Notes under the pieces: generated by a model
The model's input: only the letters and a program-made list of their open reading frames with translations
Told to the model about the DNA's origin: nothing
The model's database searches: none
In this document: piece by piece, positions 1-12,900 of the stretch
Layout: each line of letters begins with the position of its first letter
Numbering within the stretch: position 1 is the stretch's first letter
From: Neospora caninum Liverpool
Taxonomy: Eukaryota; Apicomplexa; Conoidasida; Eucoccidiorida; Sarcocystidae
Assembly: GCF_000208865.1 (NCBI RefSeq)
Contig: NC_018398.1
Location: 3,986,812 to 4,050,811 of the forward strand
DNA length: 64,000 nt
Direction of reading: 5' to 3'
Made by a program: the position numbers and the translations under genes

Positions 1-1571
1 CTACATCTGAATGAAGCAACCACGAAGAAACCAAACAGTAACAGAGCAAAGATACACTTTTACGACACCGGTGTCCCCGCCTGTGTATGTCCGAAAAGGG
101 CCCTTTTTTGGGGTTGGCAAAACCGCATTTAGCCCGGGCTCTCTACCGGAGAAGAACATTTCCGGATGCACTGCGCCGAGTCCCAGATCTGTCTCTGTGC
201 TGTGTCTCTGTCGCGCTGCTGTCTTGAGGGAACTGGAAGCTCAGACGGGGCTGGTGAATCCCCATGTTTCGCAACTTGCAGATACCGGGTGTACACAGCT
301 TCTGGATGTTCGAGTACCAGCGGCGTGCGAAAGTGAATGCCCGTTGTGCAGTAGCACGTGCGGAAACGAGAGGCCGCCTAGCCGGTTCGTTACGGTTTTT
401 GCCGTTTGAAGCTCTGCATGCTGTACTCACGCTGTGTCCATGGATATCTATGTGTGCACATGCGCGTGACGATTTCTCGTGTCTTTTAATTCAGTCAGTA
501 TGGCGGCCCCACTTGTTTCTTAAATCTTCCTATTGTCTATACACTTGAGGAAAAGACGAGAGAAACGAGTCTCTGAGCCGTTCTCGCCACTCCCATTGAG
601 GCAGACTGTGAAGCGAAGCGAGGCGAGCGACGGGAATGGTGTACGAACGGCAGGTGAGGCAATAACAGCACGAAAAAGCACATCCTGTCGGCAGCCATGC
701 ACATACCCTTAGACACGCGGTCTGCCTGTGTTGAAACTGAAAAGAAAAAACGACAGAAAAACATGTATTCACGGTTCCGGGAATGGAAACGTCGAATGGG
801 TATAAACATGTATACAGTTACGGTCGATGAGTGAACAATCCACGTGTTTCTCTCTGTATAGTTCTTGCACGTCGCCGTGCCTGTGTAGGGATGTGTAGAC
901 TCCCTGCCACACACAACTTTGCGTGCGGACCGCTGCTTGTGTCGGAGACGACAAACCCAAAAACGCGTCGACGTAGCCAGCAAACACCTCCTGTTGCAGG
1001 CAACCTAGCTTGGACCTGGGATTTCCCGTAGAAGCCGCTTCACTTTCATCTTCCGCGCTCCCCACCACATGCGCGGCCTTCCCCCGCAGCTGCCGCACCA
1101 TGTGAGGAATCGTTCGCGCGCGCGCGTGGGCATCCCCATATGAGTCGCAAGCGCTGGCCCGCCTGTCTCTGAGTTCCTCAACTGGCGAGGAGGGCCAGAG
1201 AGGACAGAAAAGAAAAGCTGCGGAAACGTCCGGTGGGCCGACAAAGAAAGGCAGGACTGCACGAGGGCGTCGACGTGGAGCAAACCGAAGAACGGTTTTG
1301 GTCCACCGCGTGAAGCAACAGTGTATACACCGTCCTGCTCAGAGAGAAATCATCTGCGCAAACAGGCTTGACGCGATCCGTCACGCGAGCCTCTCTCCGT
1401 CGCTCCGTCTCTCGCCCCCACGCACCCGCGTGCGGTGACAACTCGCGTAGAGCCTGCCCCACAGGGCTCCGCGCGGCGCAACAGGACCCGTGCGATCCCA
1501 TGCCTCATCCCGCGCGCTGCCTCTTTCCGTTCGCGGCCCTCATCTCTCTCCCGGCTCTCGTCTCCCTAGTC
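1..1571. other. Intergenic / 3' flank, no supported gene
   Basis: No convincing coding exon was seen on either strand. Open frames here are short, overlap one another and show no recognisable motif or signal peptide. The right-hand part directly follows the stop codon of the minus-strand RRM/zinc-finger gene, so it probably holds that gene's 3' UTR and polyadenylation region. Confidence 0.6.
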
Positions 1572-4500
1572 CTAGCCCGAGAATCCGCTCACACCGGCCA
1601 ACGAGGCGCTGATGGCCGCGGCCGCTGCCTTGGCAGCCTCCGCAGCGGCCAGCACTCCGGCCGGCAGGCTCTGTGCACCCTCTGTCCCGGCGCCTCCGTC
1701 TGCTCCTGGCCCTTCGGGCTGGGCCTCTTTCGCAGCCAGGAGGGCCTTCTGGGCGACCGCAGCCTTGGCGGCTTCCACCACTGAGGCCAGGCCGCCGCTG
1801 CGGCTTCCGACAGAGAAGCCGAAAGGCGAAGGCGCAAAGCCAGCCGAGCCGAGGGCGGGCCTTCCAGCGCCTCCAAGTTGCAGAGGAGACGGCAACGGCG
1901 TCCCCGCCAGGGCGTGGCCGCTGGCCCCCGGAAGTCCCCCGGGGACACCTGCCAGGCCTGGCATGGTCGGGGAAGCTTTCGGGCCCTGGGCCTGCGTCTC
2001 CATATCGCGCACCTTCTGGGCCTCCTCGCCCTTCTTCTTCGCAGCCATGGCCGCGGCCGCAAGCGCCGCCGCCGCCGCAGCTGCCGCTGCCGCAGCCGGG
2101 GACATGCCCGGGACACGACTGCTCTGGGTGAGGTACGACGACTGCGCGGGAGGCGCTGGGGGCGACGAGCTGGACGACCCGAGCTTCGACGCTGCGGCCT
2201 GCGCCGCCTGCTGAGCCGCTTCCAACATAGCTGCCGCCGCAGGGTTCTTTGCGGCCAGAGCGGACGACTGGAACGATCCAGCCCCCTGCCCCGAGCTGTC
2301 CCCGAACCCTTCCGAGCTGGGCCCTCCACTTGGAGGCGGCGGAGGCGGCGGCGGATGGGCTCCTGTCCCCATCCCAGGAGACATGCTTGGCGGCGGGGGC
2401 CCAGCCATGGCGACGCCCTGTCCGGCGTCGCCCTGAGGCGTCGGCGGCCCGCCGGGAGGCGGCGGCTGGGAGGCCATGAGCGGCTGACCTCCCCAGCCCA
2501 TCAAGGGCGGCGGCGAGGGTTTGGGCGACGACGAAGATGAGAACGGAGACGGCGCGCCCGCCCCAGGCATGCCCATGCCTGGCGAGCCGTGCGAGTGAGG
2601 GGGCGGCGGCCTCTGGCCGCCGAGGTGGTGAGACATGCCGAAATTGCCGTCGGATCCCATGTAGCCAGTCGGGCCGCTGGTCCCGGGCATGCTTCCTGGC
2701 GGGCCTTGGCCTGGAGGCCGGACACCAGGAGACCCCATTGGCCCACAGAAGGCGCCTGGCCCTTGACCGGGGGCAGGCGGTCTCCCCATCCCAGGGCCCA
2801 TGCCGTACATTGGCGCCGGCGGCGCGGCGCCCGGCGCGTGCGCCCCTGGCATCGCAGGCATCCCCCTGTCTCCTCCCATACCAAGAGGGCCCATCTGGGA
2901 CTGCGGATGGGTCCCTGGCGGCGCCCCAGGCGGCGTCGGCAGAAGGTGAGGCGCGCGCCCAGCTGAGCCTGGCGGGCCGGGCGGCGGGGGGCCGACGCCC
3001 ATCGGGTGAGGCCCCTGCGGCGCGTTTCCGGGCATCGGCGACCCCGCAGGCGGGTGCGGAGCGCCTGGAGCGCCCCAGGGCCCTGCGCCCGGCGGCGGCG
3101 GTTGGAGGAAAGGCACGCCGGGCCAGGGTGAGCCGCCAGGATGGGAGGGCGGCCCGCCCATGTTTTGTGGGGCCTGCATCATTGACTGGTTCTGCTGCTG
3201 AAGGAGCATCTGCCTGGCCTCCTGCTCCTTGGCGTACGCGGCGGCGGCTGCTGCTACGGGATCCAGTTCCTCCTCTTCCTTCTTTGCGCCCGACTCGTCC
3301 TTCTCTTTCGCAGCGGACCCGAGCTTCGGGGGCGCAGAAATCACGCCGACAGGCAGGTTCGCGGCGTCCTTCTTCGCGGCTTCGCCGGCCCCCGCCTCGG
3401 CAGCGCCTTCGGTCTCCTCGTCCTTTTGCGGGACGGTCGGGCTCCCCGGGGGCGCCGCGCCCGCGCCGGCAAACACCTGGGCCTGACCGGGGAACGGCGA
3501 ACCGGCGACCGGGCCGCCTGCAGGGGGCACGCCGCCAGGGAACACGAAGGACGGCCGCGGCGGATGTGGGGGCCCCGGGAACAGCCCCGGTGTGCCGACT
3601 CCTACGGGGTGACCGATCGGCTGGCCCACGCCAGCGAGAGGAGGCGGATGCCCCAGCAAGGGTCCAGGGAGGCCATGGTGGGAAAGCATGGTGCCCGGCT
3701 GTTGAGGCGGGAAGAGGAGCCCAGGGTTGCCCCGAGCGTCTGCCGTCGCAGGCGGCCTCAAGAACAGCGGGTGACCGGGGGGCGCCGCGGGGCCTATTTT
3801 GGGTCCAGGGACAACGCCGACGGGAAGCAGTCCTTGTTGGCCCGCGCCTTCCGCGCCCCGATCTTTCTCGCCTTCCTTCTCAGCCCCGAGCCCGCCCAGG
3901 TGCTGCGGGTTGTGGCAGAAGGGACAGCAGACCTGCTCGAAAGGACACGCCCCCTGCAGGAACTGTTGACACGGGCGGCACACGCCTCGGGCGTGGAGCA
4001 CGCGCGCAAAGTGCTGCTCACTCGTCGGGTCTGTGTGCACAGGGTCGTGGCAGTAGCCGCAGTTGTCGCTCTCTGGACAGCCGCCGTGGCCCGAGACGTG
4101 CGCCTTCGCGCAGGGCAAACACACGTTGCGGTCGTGCTCCCACTTCAAGTAGAAACTCGGACTCGAACGGTCGCCGTGTTGCGGGTGATGACAGAGGAGA
4201 CACTGGACGCCCCACGCGCACGTCAGTCCTGGGACGAAGTGGTGCACGCAGGGGCGGCAAGTGCCTTGCTCGTGCTGCTCGCGAACCTTCTGCAGGCACG
4301 GCACGCCCGAGCCGTCCGCGTGCTGGCTCAGTCCTTGCTGGAGACGATCGACGCGGAAGCGGGGCAGGAAAAAAGCGTCCGGGGCGTACAGGCAGAAGAG
4401 AGAGACGCCCGCACAAGCAAAGGGAAACGGGCACACAAACACAACACACAGAGAGAGCAAGGCACATGAACAAGAAGCGGCGGGAGAAGGCGCAAAAACC

Positions 4501-7500
4501 GCAGCGTGCCAGACGTCTGACAGTCCCAGCGGGGTCGGGAGTCACGCAGAAGCGCCAGTGGAATGGTGTCTACGCGCGGAGACAAACAGAACGGACGCAG
4601 ACAGCGCTGGACCCATTCGCGCGTTCCCGCGCCGCGACCAGGGGGGAGCTCCACAGCTCCAGTGCCTCCTCCAACCTTCTGTGGCAGTGTGAGGCGTGGT
4701 GGCTGTCGCCGAGTGTGTGCGGCCTTCCCTTCTTACCACGGCGAGAGAGAGATGAGAGGGATGATGACAGTACACACATCCCTGGTCGACTTTGTAGCAT
4801 TGTCGTCCGGAGACATAGAACTTGCACGGCAAGCAGAGCCCTTTCTCGTGCTTCTTTTGTTGCGCAGCGTCCGCAAAAACAAAGGTTTCTGCCGCCCCCG
4901 CCGCGGGGTCGCCGGGCCGCAGAATAGCGGGGCCGCTCCCCTGCTCCCCCAGGGCGCCCTGGGCAGTCGGCGAGCAGAGACTGGAAGGCGAATGGAGACT
5001 GTGGGGCGGCGAGGCCAGCAGCGGAGCAGACGGGTCCTGAGCCGCAGGCTCCTCGTTCTTGGCAGGTTCAGCAGGCGACGCACGCTCGGGCGAAGGCTGC
5101 CGGCTCTGAATGCGTGACGGCATGTCCGCACGGTGGTCTTCGTGGTGGCAGTACAGACACGGCTGGTTCTTCTTCACAGCCGGACACTCCGCGTTCTTGG
5201 CAAAGTACTTCTTGCACGGGCGGCACCAGCCCTTCTCGTGCCGCTCCAGAGCGTATCTTTCCTGCTGCTCCTTCGAGTCCAGCTTCTTGGTCTCTTTCTT
5301 CTTGGCTTCGCCCTTGCCTTTCCCGTCGACCTTCGGCAAGTGGTCGCTGTGGTGGCAAAAGGGACACGTGTCCCCACGTCGGCACCGATCCTGCTTGTAC
5401 TCCGAGCACGGGAGACACGTCCCAGCCAGATGCTGTTTGAGCACCATTGGCGACAGCGCTGCGTTCGCGTTGCCAGTCGACGGCTTCGCCTCTGCGCCTT
5501 TGCCCGGAGACAAAGACGCGGAACGCCCACGCAGACGCCCGTCCTCTCCGCATTTCTTCTGCGCAGCCGCAGCCGCGTCCACGCCGTCCGGTGACGCATG
5601 CAGCCCTGCAGAGGCTGACGGCGACAGGAGCGAAGCCGCCTCCAGTTCGGGCGCCTGAAGGGCCAGCGGCAGTGTCAGAGGGACGGGCAAAGAAACTTGA
5701 CGCAAAAGAAACCGAAATCGCACCACCGGAACCCCGGCGAAAATCGCGATGGAGCCGTGATGAGAATGGACAGATCGCGCACGAGGACAAGACCGCCACG
5801 TCCCTGGGAAACGGAGCATTGTAGTAAAAGACAGAACGGTCTGACCCGAGACGAGACAAAGACATCGGCACTACGCCACATGGCCACCAGAAGCCGCGAC
5901 GGCCCGTGCCAAAAAACACTCTTCCAAGTGCATGCAAGGGACGGCCGAGCCACGGACGGAACCTAACAACGGACGCGGAGCAACCTCGCTGAACCTCTCC
6001 GCTTTTCGCCAAACGCGAGACGGCGCTCAACCCCGCCCCTAGAATTCGGAGTCCACACGGCCGCTGTCTCTTACCTCAATGCCCGGTCTGTTGTACATTG
6101 GGTCGTGTTCTGCGTGGTGGCAGTATGGACAAGTCGAGATTCGAAAGCACTCGAGGCCCTTAATTATCTGCCGGCAGGGCGTGCATCTGCCGCGTTCATG
6201 GAGCCGCAGCATGGTTTTTTCTTGCGGATTCTGCTTGATGCTGCGTTCGCGTCTCTCGTTCGCCCCGAGGCGCCCAGGACTCCGGTCGCGCTCCGGTCTC
6301 CTCTCGCCGTACGGCCCGCTGCCTCTCTCGCGCCCGGGGCCGAAGGGCGACGGGCCCCTGGCCTTGTCGTGGAGGCGCTCGTCTCTGTCGTCGCCCCTGG
6401 CGCCTGCCTCGCGCCCCACCGACCGCCTCCGGCTCAGCGACCGCCGCCCGCCGGCCTTTCGACCGTCCCCCGCACTGTATCTTCGCTTCTCGCCCGGCGC
6501 GTCCTCACCCTCTCTCTCTCGGCGGTCGCTCTTCTCCGAGGGCGTCAGCGAGTGCGAGGCCCGAGACCGCGAACGACTCACCGACCCAGGTCCGAAACGG
6601 TGCGCCGGGTGCCTCCAGCCCCGCCGCGGCGAGCCGCCTCTTCGCTGCCAAAAACGCGACACGACAAAGGATCCAAAACCATGGAGCTGAAGCGCTCGCT
6701 CGCAAACGGTCAGACTGGCGTGCAACGGCTCGAGAAAAACCTCTCTACGCGGCGTAGCACAACCCAGGCACAGAGCGAAAGAGGAAAGGCAACGAACGCG
6801 GTGGGCGGAAACTCTGCGTACCAGACTTTGTGGATATAATGCTCAGCAGGAAACAGCGACGTGAAGGGCACTTTGTCAAAACGCGAGAAGCCGCACACTG
6901 AAACCGCTTCTCTTGCGCGCGCGGAAGAAGGCGCCCGTGTTGAAAAGAGCACAGTCGAAGGCGCGCGCACAGAGCAGCGGCTGTGGAAAAGACTTGACGA
7001 CATGAAGACCACAGACAGAAACCGGGGAAAAACGCTTACCTTGGAATGCGGCGACGGCGACCTTCCTCGGCCGCCGTCCATGTAGTCTCGCGAAGGCATT
7101 CCTCCACGACCAGCTAACCGAATGGAGATGCCTGGCGTCGGGTGTTGCCCGCCGGGGCCCATAAAGCGGCGCGCACTTCCTGCTGGGGAGCGCGACCGCG
7201 GGCGAGGCGCGCCGAGAGTGCCGCCCGGGCCAGCCTTGGAATCGCGAGAGGTCTCCTCTGCCCCGGGAGGGGCCCTTCCGGCGCTGCGTCTCGCGCTTCG
7301 CCTGTCGGGAGACAGCGAGGCGCCTTTTTCGCCTTTCTCCTTCTCGGCAGTCTCCGCGCCACGTGCCGGCGACAACGAGGCGCGCGCCTTTCGGCCTTCT
7401 CGAGAAGCCGACCTACCGGCCTCCCGGCCCTTTCGCCCTGGCCCCTTGAGCGCGTCTTCGCCTTTCGTGGGGGACCGTGAAAGCGACCGACTCGGCCGCC

Positions 7501-9952
7501 CCCTGCGGCTGTCCCTCGCAAGGTTCTCGTCCCTTCTTCTTCTCTTTGGAGACCGCGAGTCGCTGATATCTCTGCCTCCTCCGCTGGGCCTCCCGCGGGG
7601 CGACAACCCCCGGCCGCTCCCCCGTAGATCTGACGCGCGAGGCGGCCCTCGGCGCTCGTCCTCCTCGAGCTCCTCGTCCCTTCTGTCTCCGCGACTGTGG
7701 GAGAAATCTGTTGGGAGAACCTCGACGCCACCTGGGAAGGGCCCGCCGTTCGCGCCCGGTCGGATGATCAAGGGGCGCGGCGGGGACCGGCGACACCGGC
7801 GCGGCGACGCTCCCCTGTCGCCCTTCGGGCCAGGCGGCGAGCGAGGACGGAGGATGCGAAACGAGGAAGAACCCGAAGGTGGCGGGTATCTGTCGCGGGC
7901 TGGAGAGTCCCCCCGTCCGGCCGAAGATCCACGGCGACGTGGGGGCAGCCGCGAGTCGCGCGAGTCCAGTCGGGGCGAGCCTTCACGGTCTCTCTCTTTC
8001 CTGGAGATGTCTTCGCGGCCCTCTCTCCCAGCACCGGTGCGATCGCCCACAAACACGTCCAGCCGGCAGTTCCTGAGCGACCGGCGATGGAGCTTGTACT
8101 GCGCACTCTCGGCTTGTTGCTGCGACTGGAGATAGACCACAGCGCGCGCGTCTACAGGGAAGAGCTCGATCATCTCTATCGGGACGCGGATGCCGCAACA
8201 GTCACGCAGAAGGTCCGCGATCTCCGACCTCGACGGCGAAGACGGCAGATTCTCAATGCGAAGACAGAACGCCGTCTGGCGGCGCCCAGCCACCGGCGAC
8301 TGCGGAGTGCAGCGCTCCCGGTTTCGGTCATCTCGCTTGCGTTCTTCTCGCATCTCCTCTTCTTGGCTTTCTCCGCGGAGCTGGGTCCCAGCCTTTCCCT
8401 CCGAGGCCTCCCCCTCGCGCTCGGCTCGCCCGCGCGACGGCAGGGGAGGCGGTGGCAGCGGAAGGCGCCGAGGCGGTTTCCTTGTAGCATCACGGGGCGA
8501 GACACTCGACGGTTCGCCTTTTTCACTCTCTGGCGTCAGCGATGAAAGGCGTTCGCCCCGTGCCTTGGTTCTCTCCTCTTCTCGACTTGTGCTGCGACGG
8601 CCCGCCTTTCGGTCATGCACACTTCCACTTCTCTCTCGCTGCGCCAGGGGCGGACTGTCGCGGTGCCCCCGGTCCTCGCGTTCTTCGTCTCGCTCGTCTT
8701 TCCCTCCCCGCGCAGGCGACCGCCGCCCCCGCCCACCAGGGGAGTCGCTGCCGTCTCTCCTGTACTGTTGCGGGAGCGTGTCGGCGTCGCTGGAGGTTCT
8801 TCTGCGGTCAGGCGACCTCGGTCTCCTGTCGTCCTCTTTCTCCCCGTTAAATCGGCCTCTCTCGCCTTCCGGTCTCCGCGCCGAATCTGACGGGCTGCCT
8901 CCCCTCCATCTTCTCTCCTCGCGTGGAAGGTCTCCCTTCTCTCCCTCACCTCGGCCTCTCTCTTCTCCCTTTTGAGAAGAGTAGGTCGAGAGAACTGCCC
9001 GGTCTCCCCTGTCTCTGCCTCGCCCAGGGGAGCGACTGAATCTCCGTCTGTCTCTGTCTTCAAGGCAGGAAACGGCACCGCGGCGGGATCCCTGGCAATC
9101 CTCTCCGGTTTCACTCGAGCCGTCGTTCTTCGTCCTTTCTCGAGGCAGTCGGCGAGACTGCGAGGAATCTCTCTCATCCGCCTCCCGCTCTTCTCTCGCT
9201 CGTCCGCTCTCTCGGCCGTCGCGAACAAACGCGTCCTCCCGCCGGTCCTCATCCCGTTCTCTCGGTTCCCGTGCTAGCGGCTGCTCTCTTCTCCACCTGT
9301 CTTCTCCCTTGCCCCCCCGGCGCCTCCTTGCGTCCTCTTCGCGCCTGCTGTCGCCGTCCCCTCGGTAGCCAAAATGTGAGGAGCCTCCCTCTGCGTCGCC
9401 CTCCTCGTCTGGGCCTCTGCGGCCTTCTCGCGGACGCAGCTGCCGACCATCCCCACTGTTCTCTCGCGAGCGGCCTCGCTTCCACTCGTGCTCTTTCTTC
9501 GATCGATCCTCCTCCCTCTCCGCGCCTCTGTACGGCGAAGGGGACCTTCCGCTGAAACGGCGCTGGGGCCCGTAGAGCGGAGACGGCGCCGACCGCCGTT
9601 CGCGCGGCTCGGTCGCCCTCCTCTCGCTTCCGTCTTCACGGGAGTCTCTCTTCCCCGACCCGGACGGCGGGTGTCTGCTCGCCAGCCGCTCGTCCTCGTC
9701 GCGCTCCACCCCGTTCAGTCGGGTCTGTCCCCTTCCCGACCTCGCAGGAGACAAGCTCGTTCTGCCCCTCACGCCGGCACCGCGGCTGTGGAAGCTGTCT
9801 TCTTCGTCAACTCTGTGGCGAGACGACGAGCGACCGGCGGACTTCCTCTCCTCGTCCCGAGAGGCTCGCCTGGGCGATCCGCGCCGCCTGTCGAGCGACG
9901 GGTCCCGCACGTCCCCTCGGGGACTCCTGCGGCCCGGACTAAAGTCATCCAT
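1572..9952 (-). CDS. RRM + Arg/Ser-rich + seven CCCH zinc-finger protein (four exons)
   Basis: Proposed exons (minus): 9952-7040, 6644-6075, 5654-4737 and 4337-1572, giving 2,388 aa. Donors read AAG|GTAAGC, GAG|GTAAGA and GTG|GTAAGA. All introns are phase 0 and about 400 nt long. The start ATGGATGAC opens a long Arg/Ser/Asp/Glu-rich region. An RRM lies at about residues 560-635 (FCLRIENLPSSPSRSEI ... LDVFVGD). Seven fingers of the form CxPC-x7-10-C-x5-8-C-x3-H-x3-H follow at about residues 1122, 1241, 1302, 1434, 1494, 1538 and 1588: one in exon 2, three in exon 3, three in exon 4. The last ~770 residues are Pro/Gly/Ala/Met-rich with poly-Pro and poly-Ala. The likely role is nuclear RNA binding or mRNA processing, inferred from the domains. 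If the middle junctions are wrong, this could be two or three adjacent genes; exon 2 without splicing would stop at 6039. Confidence 0.75.
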
Positions 9953-12900
9953 TCTTCGTGGGATCGCCAACCTCGGAAGAAGACGGCAGCAGTCACGCGT
10001 TGCTACGAACAAACAGGAGACAATCGTCAGAAAAGCAGAAAGGATGACGACACACACGAGGAAAGGAAGAAAAGACACAGGAGGCGCGATGAGGGGGGAG
10101 CCCTCACAGTTCCGAAGCTGTTTGCGAGACGAGTGTTCTGGAGACTGTGTGTTCGTGCGTGGGAAATACAACGGGCCAGGACGGATTCCCAGTGCAGTCG
10201 CAGACGCCTCCAGTCAGTGGGGAAGCAAGGTACAAGAAAGGCACAAATATCTAAAGGCACACGAGGACAAGACGACGCGAACGGAGGAAAGACACCTCGA
10301 CTTCACCTCTGCAACGCCAACCCATGTGGAGCTTTTCCGTGATTCGACAAAGAACACAAATCCGCAAATGTCCGTTATTCTATAAAGATCACGTGGCTTC
10401 TCGTACTTTGAGATCATACTAACGGCCTGGTATGGAGTTGTCTGGGTGTGAAAGTTCCATCAAACCGAAAGCCGCTTGTAAGAAGATTAATCCAATAAAG
10501 TGAGATAGACATTTAGCATCCGCACCGGGGGAGACGGGACGAGGGGCACCAAGGTACAGAGCTCTCTCTTTTTGAGAGCGGAAAGACGGGAATCCTCGGT
10601 AAGGTATTTGGTAACACAGCGACGCTACCCAAAAACGGAGCCGAGATTCCAAAAGAACGACTATTAACGAGCAGACGTCGAGTGAGAGGTGTATATACAG
10701 CGCAAAGACGATGCCAAGAGAGAACAACGGGGCCAGATAAAAACGAAGAGTGGCGCACGCTTCCCACTTTTGTTCTCGAGGGCGCGCGACTATCACAACT
10801 GTTGCGCGAACTTCACATGGGCGAGCGAAAATCGAACCTTTACAACGACTGCCGTTCACAGCAGAACGTAATGGAGCAAAAAAACGTATTTCACGAAGCA
10901 CGGACGAAAAAGCACCGCGAGCAACACACAAACGACAGCCAGAGCACAGGGGAAGTGGGGGAGGGGGGGGGTGGGGGGGGCGAGGACAGCCAGCCCCTGC
11001 GGTCGGCGGAAGTCTGTACCTTCGCAAAGCAAATGGAAGGGGAATTGCAATTCAAGTAAACGAGAGAGTGCGGTCAAAGCCGCTAGTGTATCTACGGCGT
11101 GCGTCTGCACAGACGACACGGTCTGAATCGAGCAAGCAAAACGCTGTCGTGGATGCACTGAGACGCACGCAGGCTTTTCTCTTCCACTCGAGACGAGCGG
11201 TGTGCTTGAAACGGAGGGGACATCCTCCACCGCCACGCAACCTCGTGGAAAACGCGCTTACCCAAAACGTCCCCGGAAATGATCGTCTTTCACTCTCTCC
11301 AGGTGCCGCTGTGAAAAACCGTCCAGACCGTGCACGCTTTCTTTTTGCCTTTCTGAGAGCTCGAGCAAGTCCACAGAGCGGCGGTAGCGAAAACCGGAGA
11401 GGGACGATGGTCAGAAGAACTGCTTCGACAAAAGACTCACAAAAAGCAAAAGCCAGCGTCGAAACGGACGGAAATGAGCAAGAGTGTTAGCGTAGTGAGT
11501 GCGGGATATACCGCAGAGTTGTTCGTATTCAAAGATGCGAGAGCTGCAAACGAGAAGAGGAAGCAGTTTTTCCTGAGAACTCGGGAAGGACATTCATAGC
11601 GCGTTCGCGCGACCAGAAAACGGCCAGGGATTTTGTTTGATAGAAGCAAAAGTTGTGGAAGCATTCATCCACGAAACCGCACGAAGGCAACACGGCCCCT
11701 CGAGTTGCTGCAGGCCGATCCACAGTCACTGCTCGTCACGCACGATGTGTTTCCTTTTACAAGCAGAAAAAAGAAGACCAATTGATCGCACAGGAATACG
11801 GGAGGTTCCCAAAGAAGCCGTAAGGGGATGGACCGTGTTTCGGTCACGAAAGATGATCACACTCAGGAGTTGGAGCACGCAAAAAGTTGGTGAGAGCGAA
11901 CTGGTTTCGACTGGAATTGCCGCTGTTTGTCTGTGAGAAAAGGTATAAGACTGGATGTAAAGGCCCCATCTCGGCCGGCCTTCAAAGATATAAAGAATTT
12001 CTTGGCGCAACGGCGGAAAAGAATTGCGGACGAGTGTGCACGGGGAAAGGAAAGAGGAACAGCCCACAATTTTTTCCGCGGCTTTTCTCAATGCAAAGTG
12101 CAGCCCAACTTGAGCAGCAAGCGGCCGGAGGGGAGACGTCTCTGTTTTCGCTCTCCCCCCTGTCGCCCCCACTTTCATGGCACAACTTACCCGAAAAGGG
12201 GGGAAGGGTGCGAGGGGAAGGCAGGGAGCGCGGCGACTTGCGCTTGACAGATTTGAAAACAAAGTCGTGGGGTGAAACTAGCAATCGCAAGCGAGTGGTG
12301 GGCGGGGGGGGGCATGCTCGTCCGCGGTCGCTGACGGCGTACAACACTTGCACAGCACACAAGAGTCGAGAATCTCTACAGCGGAAGCGAGACTCGAAAA
12401 TCTCTACAGTGGAAGATCTAAGGGGCGACGACGAGATGACGTGGCCACCAAAGGACCAGTATTTTTCGCCTGGTTCGCGCTCTGGGATTTTGAAGATGTG
12501 TGTTCGTTCTAGCAAGTCGGGCGTCGCCGTGCTGCCGTAGTCCTTTCAGGCAGTGCCGATACCGACGAAGCACTGAAGGCTGGCACCAGATGCGGTGGAC
12601 ACTCGAATCCTCTGGCCTGATCACCTTTAGGTCTAGGTCCTCTATAGAAACTGGTCACAGTTCGAATTATTTCTGCGGTGTCTTTTCCTCTTTTCTGCCA
12701 CGTGGGGAACACTGTGGGGGGGGGGGGGGGGGGGGATAGACACCGCGCTACGTTTCCCCAGATAGAAAGCAGCGACCGAAAAGGTTTTGCCGTTTAAGCG
12801 AGAAATTCGCAGCTGCTAGAAAGGAACACTTGGTTCCATGCCTCTCTCACATGATTTCCTTACACATTCCTAGACACTGGATATATTCCCATCGTGCATG

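Noticed and set aside
2537..4927. 796-codon plus-strand frame
   Set aside because: It lies opposite zinc-finger exons with conserved Cys/His spacing on the minus strand and crosses a supported intron. The product is Arg/Ala-rich with no motif.
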